This document shows positions 32,061 to 40,001 of a stretch of DNA of 40,701 bases, one piece after another; the first letter of the stretch is position 1; the number at the start of each line of letters is the position of its first letter. The DNA lies in assembly GCA_028818705.1 (NCBI GenBank), contig JAPPNJ010000157.1, positions 2,080 through 42,780 on the forward strand, read 5' to 3'. The notes under the pieces were generated by a model that did no database searches, was not told where the DNA came from, and saw only the letters and a list, made by a program, of their open reading frames with translations. Both the position numbers and the translations under genes were made by a program. The DNA is from Candidatus Poribacteria bacterium (GTDB lineage Bacteria; Poribacteria; WGA-4E; WGA-3G).

Positions 32061-33233
32061 TTAGTTGGCGGTGCAGAGGACAAAGACACCAGTATAGGCG
32101 TGTGAGAAATTACGTCCGCCAATTGGTGCGAATTCTGAGTTCCCGAAGAATCCGATAATAGGGAGTCCTGGGAATTTATCTTGGATAATGCTGATGTCGT
32201 GATTCGGAGCACCGTAAAGTCCTTTACCACGTCCTAAGCAGTTAAAATAGAGCCCGAATGCTGGTGGCTGTGCCTGTGTTTTCTCAGCCAATTGTGCGAT
32301 GATCGCCTGAATCTCTTCCGCTGCCGCGGCTGGATTCCGAAGGTGGAATTGCACCAGTTGTCCTTCTGAAACTTCCTCGGATACAGCGAGCGCGGCGTGT
32401 TGTTCGTTTATACCGACCAGATTGCGAATTAGAAAATCCCCTCGTGTCGGATTTCTATTTTCAGCATCCATTGCGATCCCGACGAAAACCGTTCCACCCG
32501 ATCTGCGAATATCGTCTTGCGTTAGGAGTTGTAATGTCCCTTTAAAGTTTTCTAATGCGGGTTCACCGTCGAGTTCAAAGATGACGCGCCCATCGGCTTT
32601 TGTGACCTCTCGTGGTTTCCCAATAGGTTGACACCCCTGCGCAACACCGATCTCTGTGCTGAAGGTTCCGGTTAACAGGACTCCTGTTACCCCCCTCTCT
32701 GTCGCTTGTTCGCCCTTCCAGTGGTACATCTGCGCCCCGGTTGCGTCCCCTGAGACAGCCGCTCCAACGATAGGTAGTGCAGTACCACCACTATCAATGT
32801 GATTTACGAGTTCGGCTGGATTTAGCGCGCGAATGTCTGGGAAAATTACGAGGAGTGAATCATCGCTTATCTCAGGTTGAATTTGCTCGTGTATCTGCGC
32901 GCCAATTTCGGGTTCTGTCCCCTGTACAGCAAACGACACAACTGAAAGTTCTTCGGATCGGAGAACCATTACAGCAATAGCAGGTTCTCCTTCAAATTCT
33001 CCGGCTGAAGTTAAGACGCTCATCCCACTACAACCGATAAGTTCATCACAACTGGAGTTCGCTTGGACTGCTTGGTATAACTCTTGATATTCTGCCTGAT
33101 AATTAATAGTAGCGAAGACAATGGCGAGATCGGCTTTGGCGATACCTGCATTCCCCATTGCCATGCGTGTTGCGCGTTCCGCTGCTTCAGTAGTGGAGAG
33201 GCTTTGTGAATGTCCGACACCTACATGAATCAT
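32061..33233 (-). CDS. FIST N- and C-terminal domain protein
   Basis: A 390-residue protein with a FIST N domain (about 5-200: 'MIHVGVGHSQSLSTTEAAER', 'LIGCSGMSVLTSAGEFEGEP', 'IVGAAVSGDATGAQMYHW', 'GVTGVLLTGTFSTEIGVAQG') and a FIST C domain (about 225-375: 'FLIRNLVGINEQHAALAV', 'GLYFNCLGRGKGLYG', 'LPIIGFFGNSEFAPIGG'). FIST proteins are sensory modules, thought to bind small ligands such as amino acids; here no output domain is attached, so it is probably a free cytoplasmic sensor. GGGAG lies seven bases before the ATG. It may be co-transcribed with the SMP-30 gene. Confidence 0.9.
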   Translation of the reverse strand: MIHVGVGHSQSLSTTEAAERATRMAMGNAGIAKADLAIVFATINYQAEYQELYQAVQANSSCDELIGCSGMSVLTSAGEFEGEPAIAVMVLRSEELSVVSFAVQGTEPEIGAQIHEQIQPEISDDSLLVIFPDIRALNPAELVNHIDSGGTALPIVGAAVSGDATGAQMYHWKGEQATERGVTGVLLTGTFSTEIGVAQGCQPIGKPREVTKADGRVIFELDGEPALENFKGTLQLLTQDDIRRSGGTVFVGIAMDAENRNPTRGDFLIRNLVGINEQHAALAVSEEVSEGQLVQFHLRNPAAAAEEIQAIIAQLAEKTQAQPPAFGLYFNCLGRGKGLYGAPNHDISIIQDKFPGLPIIGFFGNSEFAPIGGRNFSHAYTGVFVLCTAN

Positions 33234-33368
33234 TTTTCTGCTCCCGCCTTTTTGCGGTCATGATACAGCATATACAAGAAAAAGTCAATATGTTGGTTGT
33301 GGATTGCGAGAAAAAATGATGCACGGATAGGGTGATTTCGTTTTCGATCGCCTGAATTTTCACTAAAA

Positions 33369-33655
33369 AACCCAAGTTGCCAGTTTCTTATAGACATAGC
33401 ACTCCGAAATCAGAATCAAAATCAACGGTATGAATGCTATAGAGCATTCACCGGGTATGAATGCCTTAGGGCATTCACCGGGTATGAATGCCGTATGGCA
33501 TTCACCGGGAGTGCGGGGAACTAAAAACCACTTTTCTATAGACATAGCACCCCTGAATCAACGGTATGAATGCCTTATGGCATTCACCGGGGGTGGGGAA
33601 AGCGACTGCAATGGCTTTCTGAAATGTCCAAAACCTGTTAGTAGCAACTTGGGTT
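33369..33655. repeat. 287-bp repeat element with 12-bp inverted ends, carrying four family A hairpins
   Basis: The ends AACCCAAGTTGC (33369-33380) and GCAACTTGGGTT (33644-33655) are exact inverted repeats. Inside are three tandem family A units (33421-33510), a fourth at 33557-33591, and a 14-bp direct repeat TATAGACATAGCAC (33389-33402 and 33537-33550). No open reading frame of its own is convincing. The element resembles a non-autonomous mobile element or composite palindromic repeat. It fills most of the gap between the FIST and Uma2 genes; 33234-33368 shows nothing recognisable. Confidence 0.6.
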
Positions 33656-33669
33656 AAAAACAAAAGTGT

Positions 33670-33698
33670 TTGACTGCTTCTCTATTTTCGGTTATAAT
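33670..33698 (+). promoter_or_regulatory. Sigma-70-type promoter for the Uma2 gene
   Basis: TTGACT (33670-33675), 17-base spacer, TATAAT (33693-33698), 15 bp past the right end of the repeat element and 75 nt before the start codon. Confidence 0.7.
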
Positions 33699-33772
33699 TA
33701 ACACACGATGTAGATCGAGATTGAAAATTTGAAGCCCGTTTTTCAGTGGCTCACAGCAAAGGAGATATACGG

Positions 33773-34498
33773 ATGAAAACCTACCCCAAAGGGCTCCAGA
33801 TCCCTTATGCACCCACAGAAACAAGCATATTTTACCCTGAAACGGACGGCAACCGCATGGCAGCAAGCGATGAGCATAGACGGCAGTTAATATGGACTTT
33901 ACAAGTCCTTGAGACACATTTCGTACAACAACCCGAAGTCTATATTTCTGGTGATATAATGATGTATTATGTAGAGGGTTCGCCCGGCAAGGTAGTCTCC
34001 CCGGATGTTCTCGTCACCTTCGGGATAGGGCAGAAACGCCGTCTGACCTATAAGGTCTGGGAAGAAGGAAAGGTCCCTGATTTCGTGATGGAGTTCAGCA
34101 GCAAAAGCACGTATGAAAACGATCTCACGGGTAAGAAGGTGCTCTACGCTTCGCTGGGCATACAGAATTATTTTCTCTATGATGCGGAGGGTTTATATTT
34201 ACCCTCGCCCCTCATGGGATTTGAGTTAGTAGATGGTATATATGCGCCGGTTTCGCGTGGGGAGGGGGAGGGTTTTCATTCGTCGGCTCTGGGTTTAGAT
34301 TTCCACATTCCTGAAGCAGATTTAAGAATTTATGATCCAGTTGCGGGTGAGTGGCTTCAGACCCCTGCAGAGGCTGCCGAGGCACGTGCAGAAACTGCCG
34401 AGGCCCGCGCAGCACAAGAGAGCATCGCACGACAGCAGGCTGAGGCTGAGGTTGCCCAACTTCGAGAAAAACTCGCCCGCTTACAAGCACGTCGCTAA
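33773..34498 (+). CDS. Uma2-family (DUF820) putative PD-(D/E)XK endonuclease with coiled-coil tail
   Basis: A 241-residue protein. The Uma2 core (about 20-190) shows 'RRQLIWTLQVLETHFVQQPE', 'KVVSPDVLVTFGIGQKRRLT' (nuclease-type aspartate), 'WEEGKVPDFVMEFSSKSTYE' (the E-x-S/K element), 'KKVLYASLGIQNYFLYDAEG' and a repeat-like 'FELVDGIYAPV'. The last 55 residues are a heptad-type coil rich in Ala, Glu and Arg (EAAEARAETAEARAAQE). Uma2 proteins are abundant in cyanobacteria and some uncultivated phyla; their role is not settled. ATG 33773 has AGGAG eight bases upstream; a GTG at 33746 is less likely. Confidence 0.87.
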   Translation: MKTYPKGLQIPYAPTETSIFYPETDGNRMAASDEHRRQLIWTLQVLETHFVQQPEVYISGDIMMYYVEGSPGKVVSPDVLVTFGIGQKRRLTYKVWEEGKVPDFVMEFSSKSTYENDLTGKKVLYASLGIQNYFLYDAEGLYLPSPLMGFELVDGIYAPVSRGEGEGFHSSALGLDFHIPEADLRIYDPVAGEWLQTPAEAAEARAETAEARAAQESIARQQAEAEVAQLREKLARLQARR

Positions 34499-34539
34499 TA
34501 CCGAATCAACTTGCTTTCTCAAACTGGAGGGAAACAGAT

Positions 34540-35373
34540 TTGTCAGCCGAACTCCTTAATGGCACTCGTCTTGCGAAGCACATCCGGAGCCAGATCCGGC
34601 GGAAGTTAAAAAAACTCACATTCACCCCCGGTCTCGCAGTTGTCCAAGTAGGGGACGACCCAGCATCATCACTCTATATCAAACACAAACAACGTGATTG
34701 TGAGAAAGTTCATTTCCACTCTGAAGTCCATCGTCTGTCAGCAGATGTCAGCCAAAGTGCGCTCATTGAGCATATTGAAGATTTGAATACACGATCAGAT
34801 ATTCACGGGATGTTGGTACAAATGCCACTGCCAGAAGACATAGACAAAGAGGCTGTCATCGATAACATCAGTCCAGACAAAGATGCAGACGGACTGAACC
34901 CTGTCAATTTAGGGAATCTCCTCATCAACCGCGAAGGTGTAACTCCTTGTACACCGACCGGCATTATTCGTCTGATTGAACTGAGCGGTGAAGAGATTGA
35001 AGGTAAACACGCTGTGTGTATTGGCAGGAGTCCACTTGTTGGGAAGCCTGTTGGGTTAATGCTCCTGAACCGGAATGCGACGGTTACGTATTGCCACTCC
35101 CGTACGCCGGACCTTGCGGCGCAGGCGCGAAAAGCGGACCTTCTGATTGTAGCTATTGGTAAGCCTGAGTTTATCACTGCAGATATGGTGAAACCGGGTG
35201 CCACAGTTATCGATGTTGGCATTAATCATATAAACGGACGCGCCGTCGGGGATGTCAAATTTGAGGACGTTAGAGAGGTGGCTGGATTTATCACACCTGT
35301 ACCGGGCGGTGTAGGGCCGATGACGCGCGCAATGTTATTGGAAAATACTTTGAAATTAGCGATTGGAGGCTAA
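34540..35373 (+). CDS. folD: Bifunctional methylenetetrahydrofolate dehydrogenase/methenyltetrahydrofolate cyclohydrolase
   Basis: FolD interconverts 5,10-methylene-, 5,10-methenyl- and 10-formyl-tetrahydrofolate in one-carbon metabolism. The 277-residue protein has family length. Tyr46 and Lys50 in SLYIKHKQRDCEK form the catalytic YxxxK, 'GMLVQMPLPEDIDKEAV' and 'DKDADGLNPVNLGNL' are conserved loops, 'CTPTGIIRLIE' and the cofactor motif 'GRSPLVGKPVGLMLLNRNAT' follow, and 'PVPGGVGPMTRAMLLENT' closes the protein. The start is TTG, with GGAGG nine bases upstream, and no better start exists. The SDR gene follows three bases after the stop. Confidence 0.95.
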   Translation: MSAELLNGTRLAKHIRSQIRRKLKKLTFTPGLAVVQVGDDPASSLYIKHKQRDCEKVHFHSEVHRLSADVSQSALIEHIEDLNTRSDIHGMLVQMPLPEDIDKEAVIDNISPDKDADGLNPVNLGNLLINREGVTPCTPTGIIRLIELSGEEIEGKHAVCIGRSPLVGKPVGLMLLNRNATVTYCHSRTPDLAAQARKADLLIVAIGKPEFITADMVKPGATVIDVGINHINGRAVGDVKFEDVREVAGFITPVPGGVGPMTRAMLLENTLKLAIGG

Positions 35374-35376
35374 AAT

Positions 35377-36141
35377 ATGGCGTTTCCAGGATTTGAGTTA
35401 AAAGATAAGGTAATGTTAGTAACCGGTTCCGGCAAAGGTATCGGCAGAGGGATCGCAATAGCGGCTGCACAGATGGGAGCAAAAGTCATCTTGAACAGTC
35501 GTACACCGTCTGACCTCGAAGAGGTTGCAAGCGAAATTCGCACCAACGGTGGTGAGGCAGCATCTATTGTGTTTGACGTTAGCGATATGGATCAGGTCGC
35601 CAAAGGGGCGCAAGAAGCGACTGACGTATGGGGCAGGGTAGATGTCCTCGTGAACAATGCCGGAACCAACCGTCCGAAACCGGCGCTTGAGTTAACCGAG
35701 GAGGATTGGGATGCGATCTACGATCTCAACCTGAAAGGTTTGTTCTTTTTGACGCAGACGCTTGTTAAACCGATGATAGAACGGGAGAGTGGGAAAATTA
35801 TCAATATCTCTTCGACAATGGGTTTGGTAGGCGGTCCCTTACGGACGGCGTATTCAGGGAGCAAGGGCGGTGTTGTGTTGCTTACAAAAGGACTCGCCGT
35901 TGAATGGGCACCGCATAACGTCACGGTTAATGCTGTTGCTCCGGCATTTACACGCACCCCACTTGCGGATGTACTCTTACAACGCAAAGAGTTCTATGAA
36001 GATGTTGTCCGCCGAATTCCCATGGGGCGTGTCGGTGAGGTAGACGAGGTTGTCGGTGCGGTTTTGTTTTTAGCATCAGATGCAGCGAACTGGGTAACTG
36101 GACAGACAATCGCAGTTGATGGCGGCTGGGTTGCATGGTAA
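35377..36141 (+). CDS. SDR family NAD(P)-dependent oxidoreductase
   Basis: A 254-residue classical SDR: the cofactor loop TGSGKGIG near residues 16-23, NSRT after strand 2 (basic residue, favouring NADP), NNAG, the catalytic serine in 'IINISSTMGLVGG', YSGSK as YxxxK, 'VNAVAPAFTRTPL', and the closing 'ASDAANWVTGQTIAVDGGW'. The pattern is near gluconate 5-dehydrogenase/3-oxoacyl reductase-like members. Its ribosome site GGAGG overlaps the end of folD, so translation is tightly linked. A terminator follows. A metabolic link to folate is not implied by sequence. Confidence 0.92.
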   Translation: MAFPGFELKDKVMLVTGSGKGIGRGIAIAAAQMGAKVILNSRTPSDLEEVASEIRTNGGEAASIVFDVSDMDQVAKGAQEATDVWGRVDVLVNNAGTNRPKPALELTEEDWDAIYDLNLKGLFFLTQTLVKPMIERESGKIINISSTMGLVGGPLRTAYSGSKGGVVLLTKGLAVEWAPHNVTVNAVAPAFTRTPLADVLLQRKEFYEDVVRRIPMGRVGEVDEVVGAVLFLASDAANWVTGQTIAVDGGWVAW

Positions 36142-36163
36142 TTCCGACTACTGCTAAATGGTA

Positions 36164-36194
36164 GGCGCGGTTTTTAACCGCGCCATTTTTTTTT
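36164..36194 (+). terminator. Rho-independent terminator after folD-SDR
   Basis: GGCGCGGTT (36164-36172), 3-nt loop, AACCGCGCC (36176-36184), then A and nine T residues. It is preceded by GGTA, making it a relative of the hairpin at 2543. Confidence 0.85.
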
Positions 36195-36255
36195 GAATCT
36201 TTCGTAATCTCACTGTCTTTAAATAGCGTTATTATATGCAAAGTTGTTGGTTGTG

Positions 36256-36286
36256 GGTTACCAGTCAAGGGCAATGACTGATAACC
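36256..36286. repeat. Imperfect inverted repeat
   Basis: GGTTACCAGTCA (36256-36267) and TGACTGATAACC (36275-36286) pair at 11 of 12 positions around a 7-nt loop, in the gap between the SDR terminator and the S55-like gene. It belongs with the degenerate GTCAGT motifs seen in several gaps. Confidence 0.5.
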
Positions 36287-36352
36287 TTGCGTAAAACTTA
36301 ATTTTTCAAACAATAACACAGATAGGAGAAACTCTATTCTGGAGGAATAAGA

Positions 36353-38455
36353 ATGAGATTTTTTTTCGTGCTGGCAAGTACTGTGCTTGTGATGCTCTGT
36401 CAATTGAGCTGCTCTCCTGATGACGAACAGACAGAAATAGAAAATCCGATTACGGGCGAACTTCTAACTGGATTTAACGCCGCGCCACTTCTTGGCGATG
36501 TCGTTCTTGAAAATATGTATGAAGATGAAGCCCGAAAACTGACAGATAAAACACCCGTTCAAATCGTTACAGTCCTTGAAGGCACAAGCAGAGTTGTGCT
36601 TCAGGCGCGGTTCCGTGGCGTTCGATATTTAGACTTAGGGTTTCCGCTCTACGAATGCGAATTGATGGATGAATCAATTGAGGCAATGGGCGGCATCGCG
36701 AGAGGCATGTCAGGGAGTCCCGTCGGTCCACCGGGACGTATTATGGGCGCGCTTGCTTACGGTCAGAGTTTTGGGAAGGCTCCCAGTCGGTTCTTGGTAA
36801 CTTCCATCGACGCGATGGAAGCCACAATCGATTATCAAACGTTTGGCGAGGTGCTTGAGGCAGTCCCCGTTCCTGCTGCACCCGCTGTGGGGATCAATGC
36901 GACCTACACCCCCGTTAAAACACCTGTGATGATTTCAGGGATACAACCTCATACGCTTCAGGAACTCTCCTCACATCTCACCGACTCACGATATAGTTTT
37001 GTTGAATTGTTTGCTGCACCTGGTGGTGTGCTTGCAGCCCCCCCAATAGGTGCCTCACTGAAACTTGCGGCAGGAGATATGATTGGTACCGCTGCGGTTA
37101 CAGGTGATATTGTTAACATTGTGGGATATGGAACCGTGACGCAAGTTTATGACGACAAATTTGTAGCTTTCGGGCATCCGTTATTTGCCGATGGTAAGTC
37201 TGCCTTACCAGTCTATAGGGCTGTTGTCAACGGCATCATCCCGAATCTGATTGCATCCTATAAATCTGTCTCCCATTACGGGAAGCCGATCGGAAGAATA
37301 ACGAAGGACTTAGCACCAGCGATAGTCGGTGAATTGGGTGCGCCGCCCCCAACGATCCCCGTCAAGGTCTCTTATCATCCAGCGAATAGCACAACAGCGA
37401 TAGAAAAACACCACCGTGTGGCTTATGGTCAGGAAGGGTTTATCTCAATGGTTGCAGCGGGGACACTGGGTGCCCTTCGGATGGAATCAAGCAACGGTAC
37501 GGTAGATGGAACCGTTACACTACAGTTTCAAGAGACGGATATTGTCTATACCGAGCCGTTTCGGTCGGCTTCTCCATCCGCACCTACAGATGTCCTGATA
37601 AAGGTAGATCAAATCGTCAGGTCCTTCGCTGATACACTTTCAAACAGTGCGGGCAAAGCGACATTGAAAGCGGTGTCGATATCTATGACGGACACACCGC
37701 AAATTGCGAAAGCTGATATATCGGAAGTTATCGCGCCTGAAGAGGTAATGCCGGGCGAAAGCGTTACTGTGTCAATTACGTTAGTTCCACACTGGAGCAC
37801 CGCTGGTGCTGAACGCACGATACAGCGAGAGGTCACCCTTGAGGTGCCTGAAGATTTCCCTGCCGGTGAAGCAAACATCAATGTTGCTGCGAGCGCATTT
37901 GACCTGTTTGGTGGCTTTGGAGACCTTGGAGCACTTGGACCGCCGCCTGGGGCAATTCCTGATTTTGGATTTGACTTTGATCCATTCGGCGATGAAGAGG
38001 AGAAACCCGTTCCAACAAATCTGGATGAGCTCATCAAACAGATGGAAGAAGATCAGATGGATCCGGGTTTAATCACGGTAACGCTAACACCGCCGGGTCT
38101 TGGTGGATTCCCAGGTCTGCCACCAGACTTCCTACCGCCAGAAGGTTTGTTGCCACCGGAAGGTTTCTTACCGCCTGAAGATGGCAAAATGCCAGAAGAG
38201 GGTGAGGAAAACGGGAATGACGATGGTGAGATTCCAGGGGATTTCCCGCTTCCTGAAGGTTTTCCAGGATTAGATGCATTAGGGATTCCAGAAGAGGTGG
38301 AACCACCAGAACCTGTTGAGGTGGAACTCATTATCGACGGCTTTATTGTGACGGGATCGCGAGATGCGACCATCATAATAAAAGGCGAAGAGATGGGGGA
38401 TGGTATGGCTCCGGTGGAGGGTGAAGTACATATCAAACCGGTGGAAGAAGAATAA
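36353..38455 (+). CDS. SpoIVB/S55 peptidase-like exported protein
   Basis: A 700-residue protein with an N-terminal signal sequence (about 1-20); Cys20 in 'CQLSCSPDD' may be lipid-modified though the lipobox is weak. Residues about 110-155 carry 'MGGIARGMSGSPVGPPGRIM', the S55 serine-peptidase motif with the nucleophile serine in MSGSP, and 'AFGHPLFADGKSALPVYRAV' near 275 supplies the catalytic histidine motif. 'IAPEEVMPGESVTVSITLVP' begins a beta-sandwich region. About 535-650 is a Pro/Gly/Glu-rich low-complexity tract. GGAGG nine bases upstream supports the ATG. The layout matches the non-sporulation S55 proteins of other phyla more than Bacillus SpoIVB. Its substrate is unknown. Confidence 0.8.
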   Translation: MRFFFVLASTVLVMLCQLSCSPDDEQTEIENPITGELLTGFNAAPLLGDVVLENMYEDEARKLTDKTPVQIVTVLEGTSRVVLQARFRGVRYLDLGFPLYECELMDESIEAMGGIARGMSGSPVGPPGRIMGALAYGQSFGKAPSRFLVTSIDAMEATIDYQTFGEVLEAVPVPAAPAVGINATYTPVKTPVMISGIQPHTLQELSSHLTDSRYSFVELFAAPGGVLAAPPIGASLKLAAGDMIGTAAVTGDIVNIVGYGTVTQVYDDKFVAFGHPLFADGKSALPVYRAVVNGIIPNLIASYKSVSHYGKPIGRITKDLAPAIVGELGAPPPTIPVKVSYHPANSTTAIEKHHRVAYGQEGFISMVAAGTLGALRMESSNGTVDGTVTLQFQETDIVYTEPFRSASPSAPTDVLIKVDQIVRSFADTLSNSAGKATLKAVSISMTDTPQIAKADISEVIAPEEVMPGESVTVSITLVPHWSTAGAERTIQREVTLEVPEDFPAGEANINVAASAFDLFGGFGDLGALGPPPGAIPDFGFDFDPFGDEEEKPVPTNLDELIKQMEEDQMDPGLITVTLTPPGLGGFPGLPPDFLPPEGLLPPEGFLPPEDGKMPEEGEENGNDDGEIPGDFPLPEGFPGLDALGIPEEVEPPEPVEVELIIDGFIVTGSRDATIIIKGEEMGDGMAPVEGEVHIKPVEEE

Positions 38456-38469
38456 GGGATAGAATTAGG

Positions 38470-38572
38470 GTGAATGGGCGAGGTTAGGAAACCTCGCCTA
38501 CCTACAACCTTATTAGAGAAATTGCTTCGATTTGTCGAGTGAATGGGCGAGGTTAGGAAACCTCGCCTACCT
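38470..38572. repeat. Two identical 34-bp hairpin repeats
   Basis: An identical 34-bp sequence occurs at 38470-38503 and 38539-38572. Each contains GGCGAGGTT, 4-nt loop, AACCTCGCC. They sit between convergent genes; the second contains the stop codon of the Gfo/Idh gene. The stem plus flanking TACC belongs to the same family as the terminators at 2543 and 36164, but no T-tract follows. Confidence 0.85.
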
Positions 38573-39673
38573 CTCCGAGGTGCATTCACACACAATAGGT
38601 TTCCGCTGCATGTAACACTGTACAATATCAATAATCAGCGCGATATCGTTCCGTGCGGATGCCAGAGACGTGTAACACGCTTTCCCCTCCGTAATACAGG
38701 CGTGGAAGTGCCGCAACTCACTGACAAATGCGCTCTCCCATTCAACCGCAGGGTTCTTGCTATAAGTCGTACCATCGGCATCTATCCCGTGTATCGTTAC
38801 TTCTGACAGGATCCCCCGTGAAAAACCTGTCGGATAGGATACAATCACCCTTTTCTTATCACCATAGATTTCCAAAGTCTCTTTAAAGTCCCATAGATCC
38901 GGTAGGTCCACCCATGTCGCGATACAGCGTGCGCCGTTCGGATAGGCAAATACGATGCTCACCCCGCGTCCGTCAGCCCAGACCTCGGCACTAATAACCT
39001 CGCTCGGCGAACCGAGCATCACCCGTAAGCTATAGATGTCGTGAATCATGCTGCCCGAAAGTAGGAAAAACGCGCCTCTGGCTTCTGGTGGAACATCTCC
39101 AATTGCTTGCGCAAGTGCTATATCTCGCGCTTCACCTGCGGGTTTAAATGCGTCGGGTGGGACATCGTTAAACCGCTCCACATCAAACTGGCTGAGGTGT
39201 AAGCTATTATTTGGATGGAGATGGTTAATTTGGACGAAGCGATAACTTTCCATTGCATCGACTTCGCGCTTGGCGAGTTGAAAAGCGGGATCATGCACTT
39301 TCATATAACCGGCTTGTGCGACGGTTCCGGCTTTACTTTGTGCGGTTAGCATAGCGTCGATTTCTTGCAGTGAAAAACAGACCGGTTTTTCGATAAAGAC
39401 GTGCTTTCCTGCCTCAAATGCAGCAAGGGCAACCGCTGTCTTTGGATCACCGTGACAAAGCAGAACGGCGTCCACATCTGTAGCGAGCAATTCGTTGTAA
39501 TCTGTAACATATTGGGGGACGTGGAACCGTTTTGCGACTGCTTGTGCGGCACCGGGAGAGAGATCACAGACAATTGGCACCTCAAATTCTCGGTGAAGCG
39601 CGGTAAGATTAGGAAGATGATGCACTTGCGCGATTGCGCCACACCCGATAACACCTATCCGTACACGATTCAT
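38567..39673 (-). CDS. Gfo/Idh/MocA family oxidoreductase
   Basis: A 368-residue NAD(P)-dependent sugar or inositol dehydrogenase-type protein. The Rossmann motif is IGVIGCGAIAQVHHLPNL at the N-terminus; 'ATDVDAVLLCHGDPKTAVAL' precedes the family's EKP motif (HVFIEKPVCFSL, near residue 95). The C-terminal alpha/beta substrate domain (about 125-350) includes 'FFLLSGSMIHDIYSLRVMLG', with the histidine commonly placed in the active site. GGAGG nine bases upstream fixes the ATG. The stop lies in a hairpin repeat shared with the convergent gene. The substrate is unknown. Confidence 0.92.
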   Translation of the reverse strand: MNRVRIGVIGCGAIAQVHHLPNLTALHREFEVPIVCDLSPGAAQAVAKRFHVPQYVTDYNELLATDVDAVLLCHGDPKTAVALAAFEAGKHVFIEKPVCFSLQEIDAMLTAQSKAGTVAQAGYMKVHDPAFQLAKREVDAMESYRFVQINHLHPNNSLHLSQFDVERFNDVPPDAFKPAGEARDIALAQAIGDVPPEARGAFFLLSGSMIHDIYSLRVMLGSPSEVISAEVWADGRGVSIVFAYPNGARCIATWVDLPDLWDFKETLEIYGDKKRVIVSYPTGFSRGILSEVTIHGIDADGTTYSKNPAVEWESAFVSELRHFHACITEGKACYTSLASARNDIALIIDIVQCYMQRKPIVCECTSER

Positions 39674-39784
39674 AACTTATAGCCTCCAGTAATATCGCTT
39701 TCTATATGTGTTTATCGTATCACGGACAGAAAATAGATGCAATGTGTAGTTTATAGCACCCAGCAGTCAGCGGTCGGCAGTCGG

Positions 39785-39896
39785 GAAATGTAAGCTAAGA
39801 CAAATTGTGCTTTAGTAGCACAATTTGGAAATCCCCTACAAGAAGAGTCGGGATTTGGAAAGAATCAACGGTATGAATGCTATAGAGTATTCACCG
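39785..39896. repeat. Adjacent family B and family A repeats
   Basis: The family B unit (39785-39831) has head AAATGTAAGCTAAGACA and stem AAATTGTGC (39802-39810) with GCACAATTT (39818-39826). A family A unit follows at 39864-39896 (ATCAACGGTATGAATGC ... TATTCACCG). CCTACAAGAAGAGT flanks the second unit on both sides (about 39835 and 39900). The rest of 39674-40001 holds GTCAGC-type motifs and the promoter at 39928. Confidence 0.7.
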
Positions 39897-39927
39897 CCTC
39901 CTACAAGAAGAGTGTGTAGGAGAAAAA

Positions 39928-39956
39928 TTGACAATAAACGCGAAAACCTACATAAT
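39928..39956 (+). promoter_or_regulatory. Sigma-70-type promoter for the membrane-protein gene
   Basis: TTGACA (39928-39933), 17-base spacer, CATAAT (39951-39956), about 45 nt before the likely start codon. Confidence 0.6.
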
Positions 39957-40001
39957 AAAACAACAAATCAACGAATCAGCGGTCAGATGGAGGCTATAGA
40001 T

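Noticed and set aside
33363..33545. 60-residue frame with GECxxAFIP repeats
   Set aside because: The repeated peptide is only the translation of family A hairpin DNA; it has no ribosome site and the DNA repeats occur elsewhere out of frame.
33421..33591. CRISPR-like array of short repeats
   Set aside because: The units abut or are separated by unrelated short sequence, there are no spacers of regular length, and the same unit occurs singly at other loci. It is a palindromic intergenic repeat.
38053..38631. 192-residue Pro/Ser/Gly-rich frame on the minus strand
   Set aside because: It is antisense to the Pro/Glu-rich tract of the S55-like gene and runs through the 34-bp hairpin repeats.
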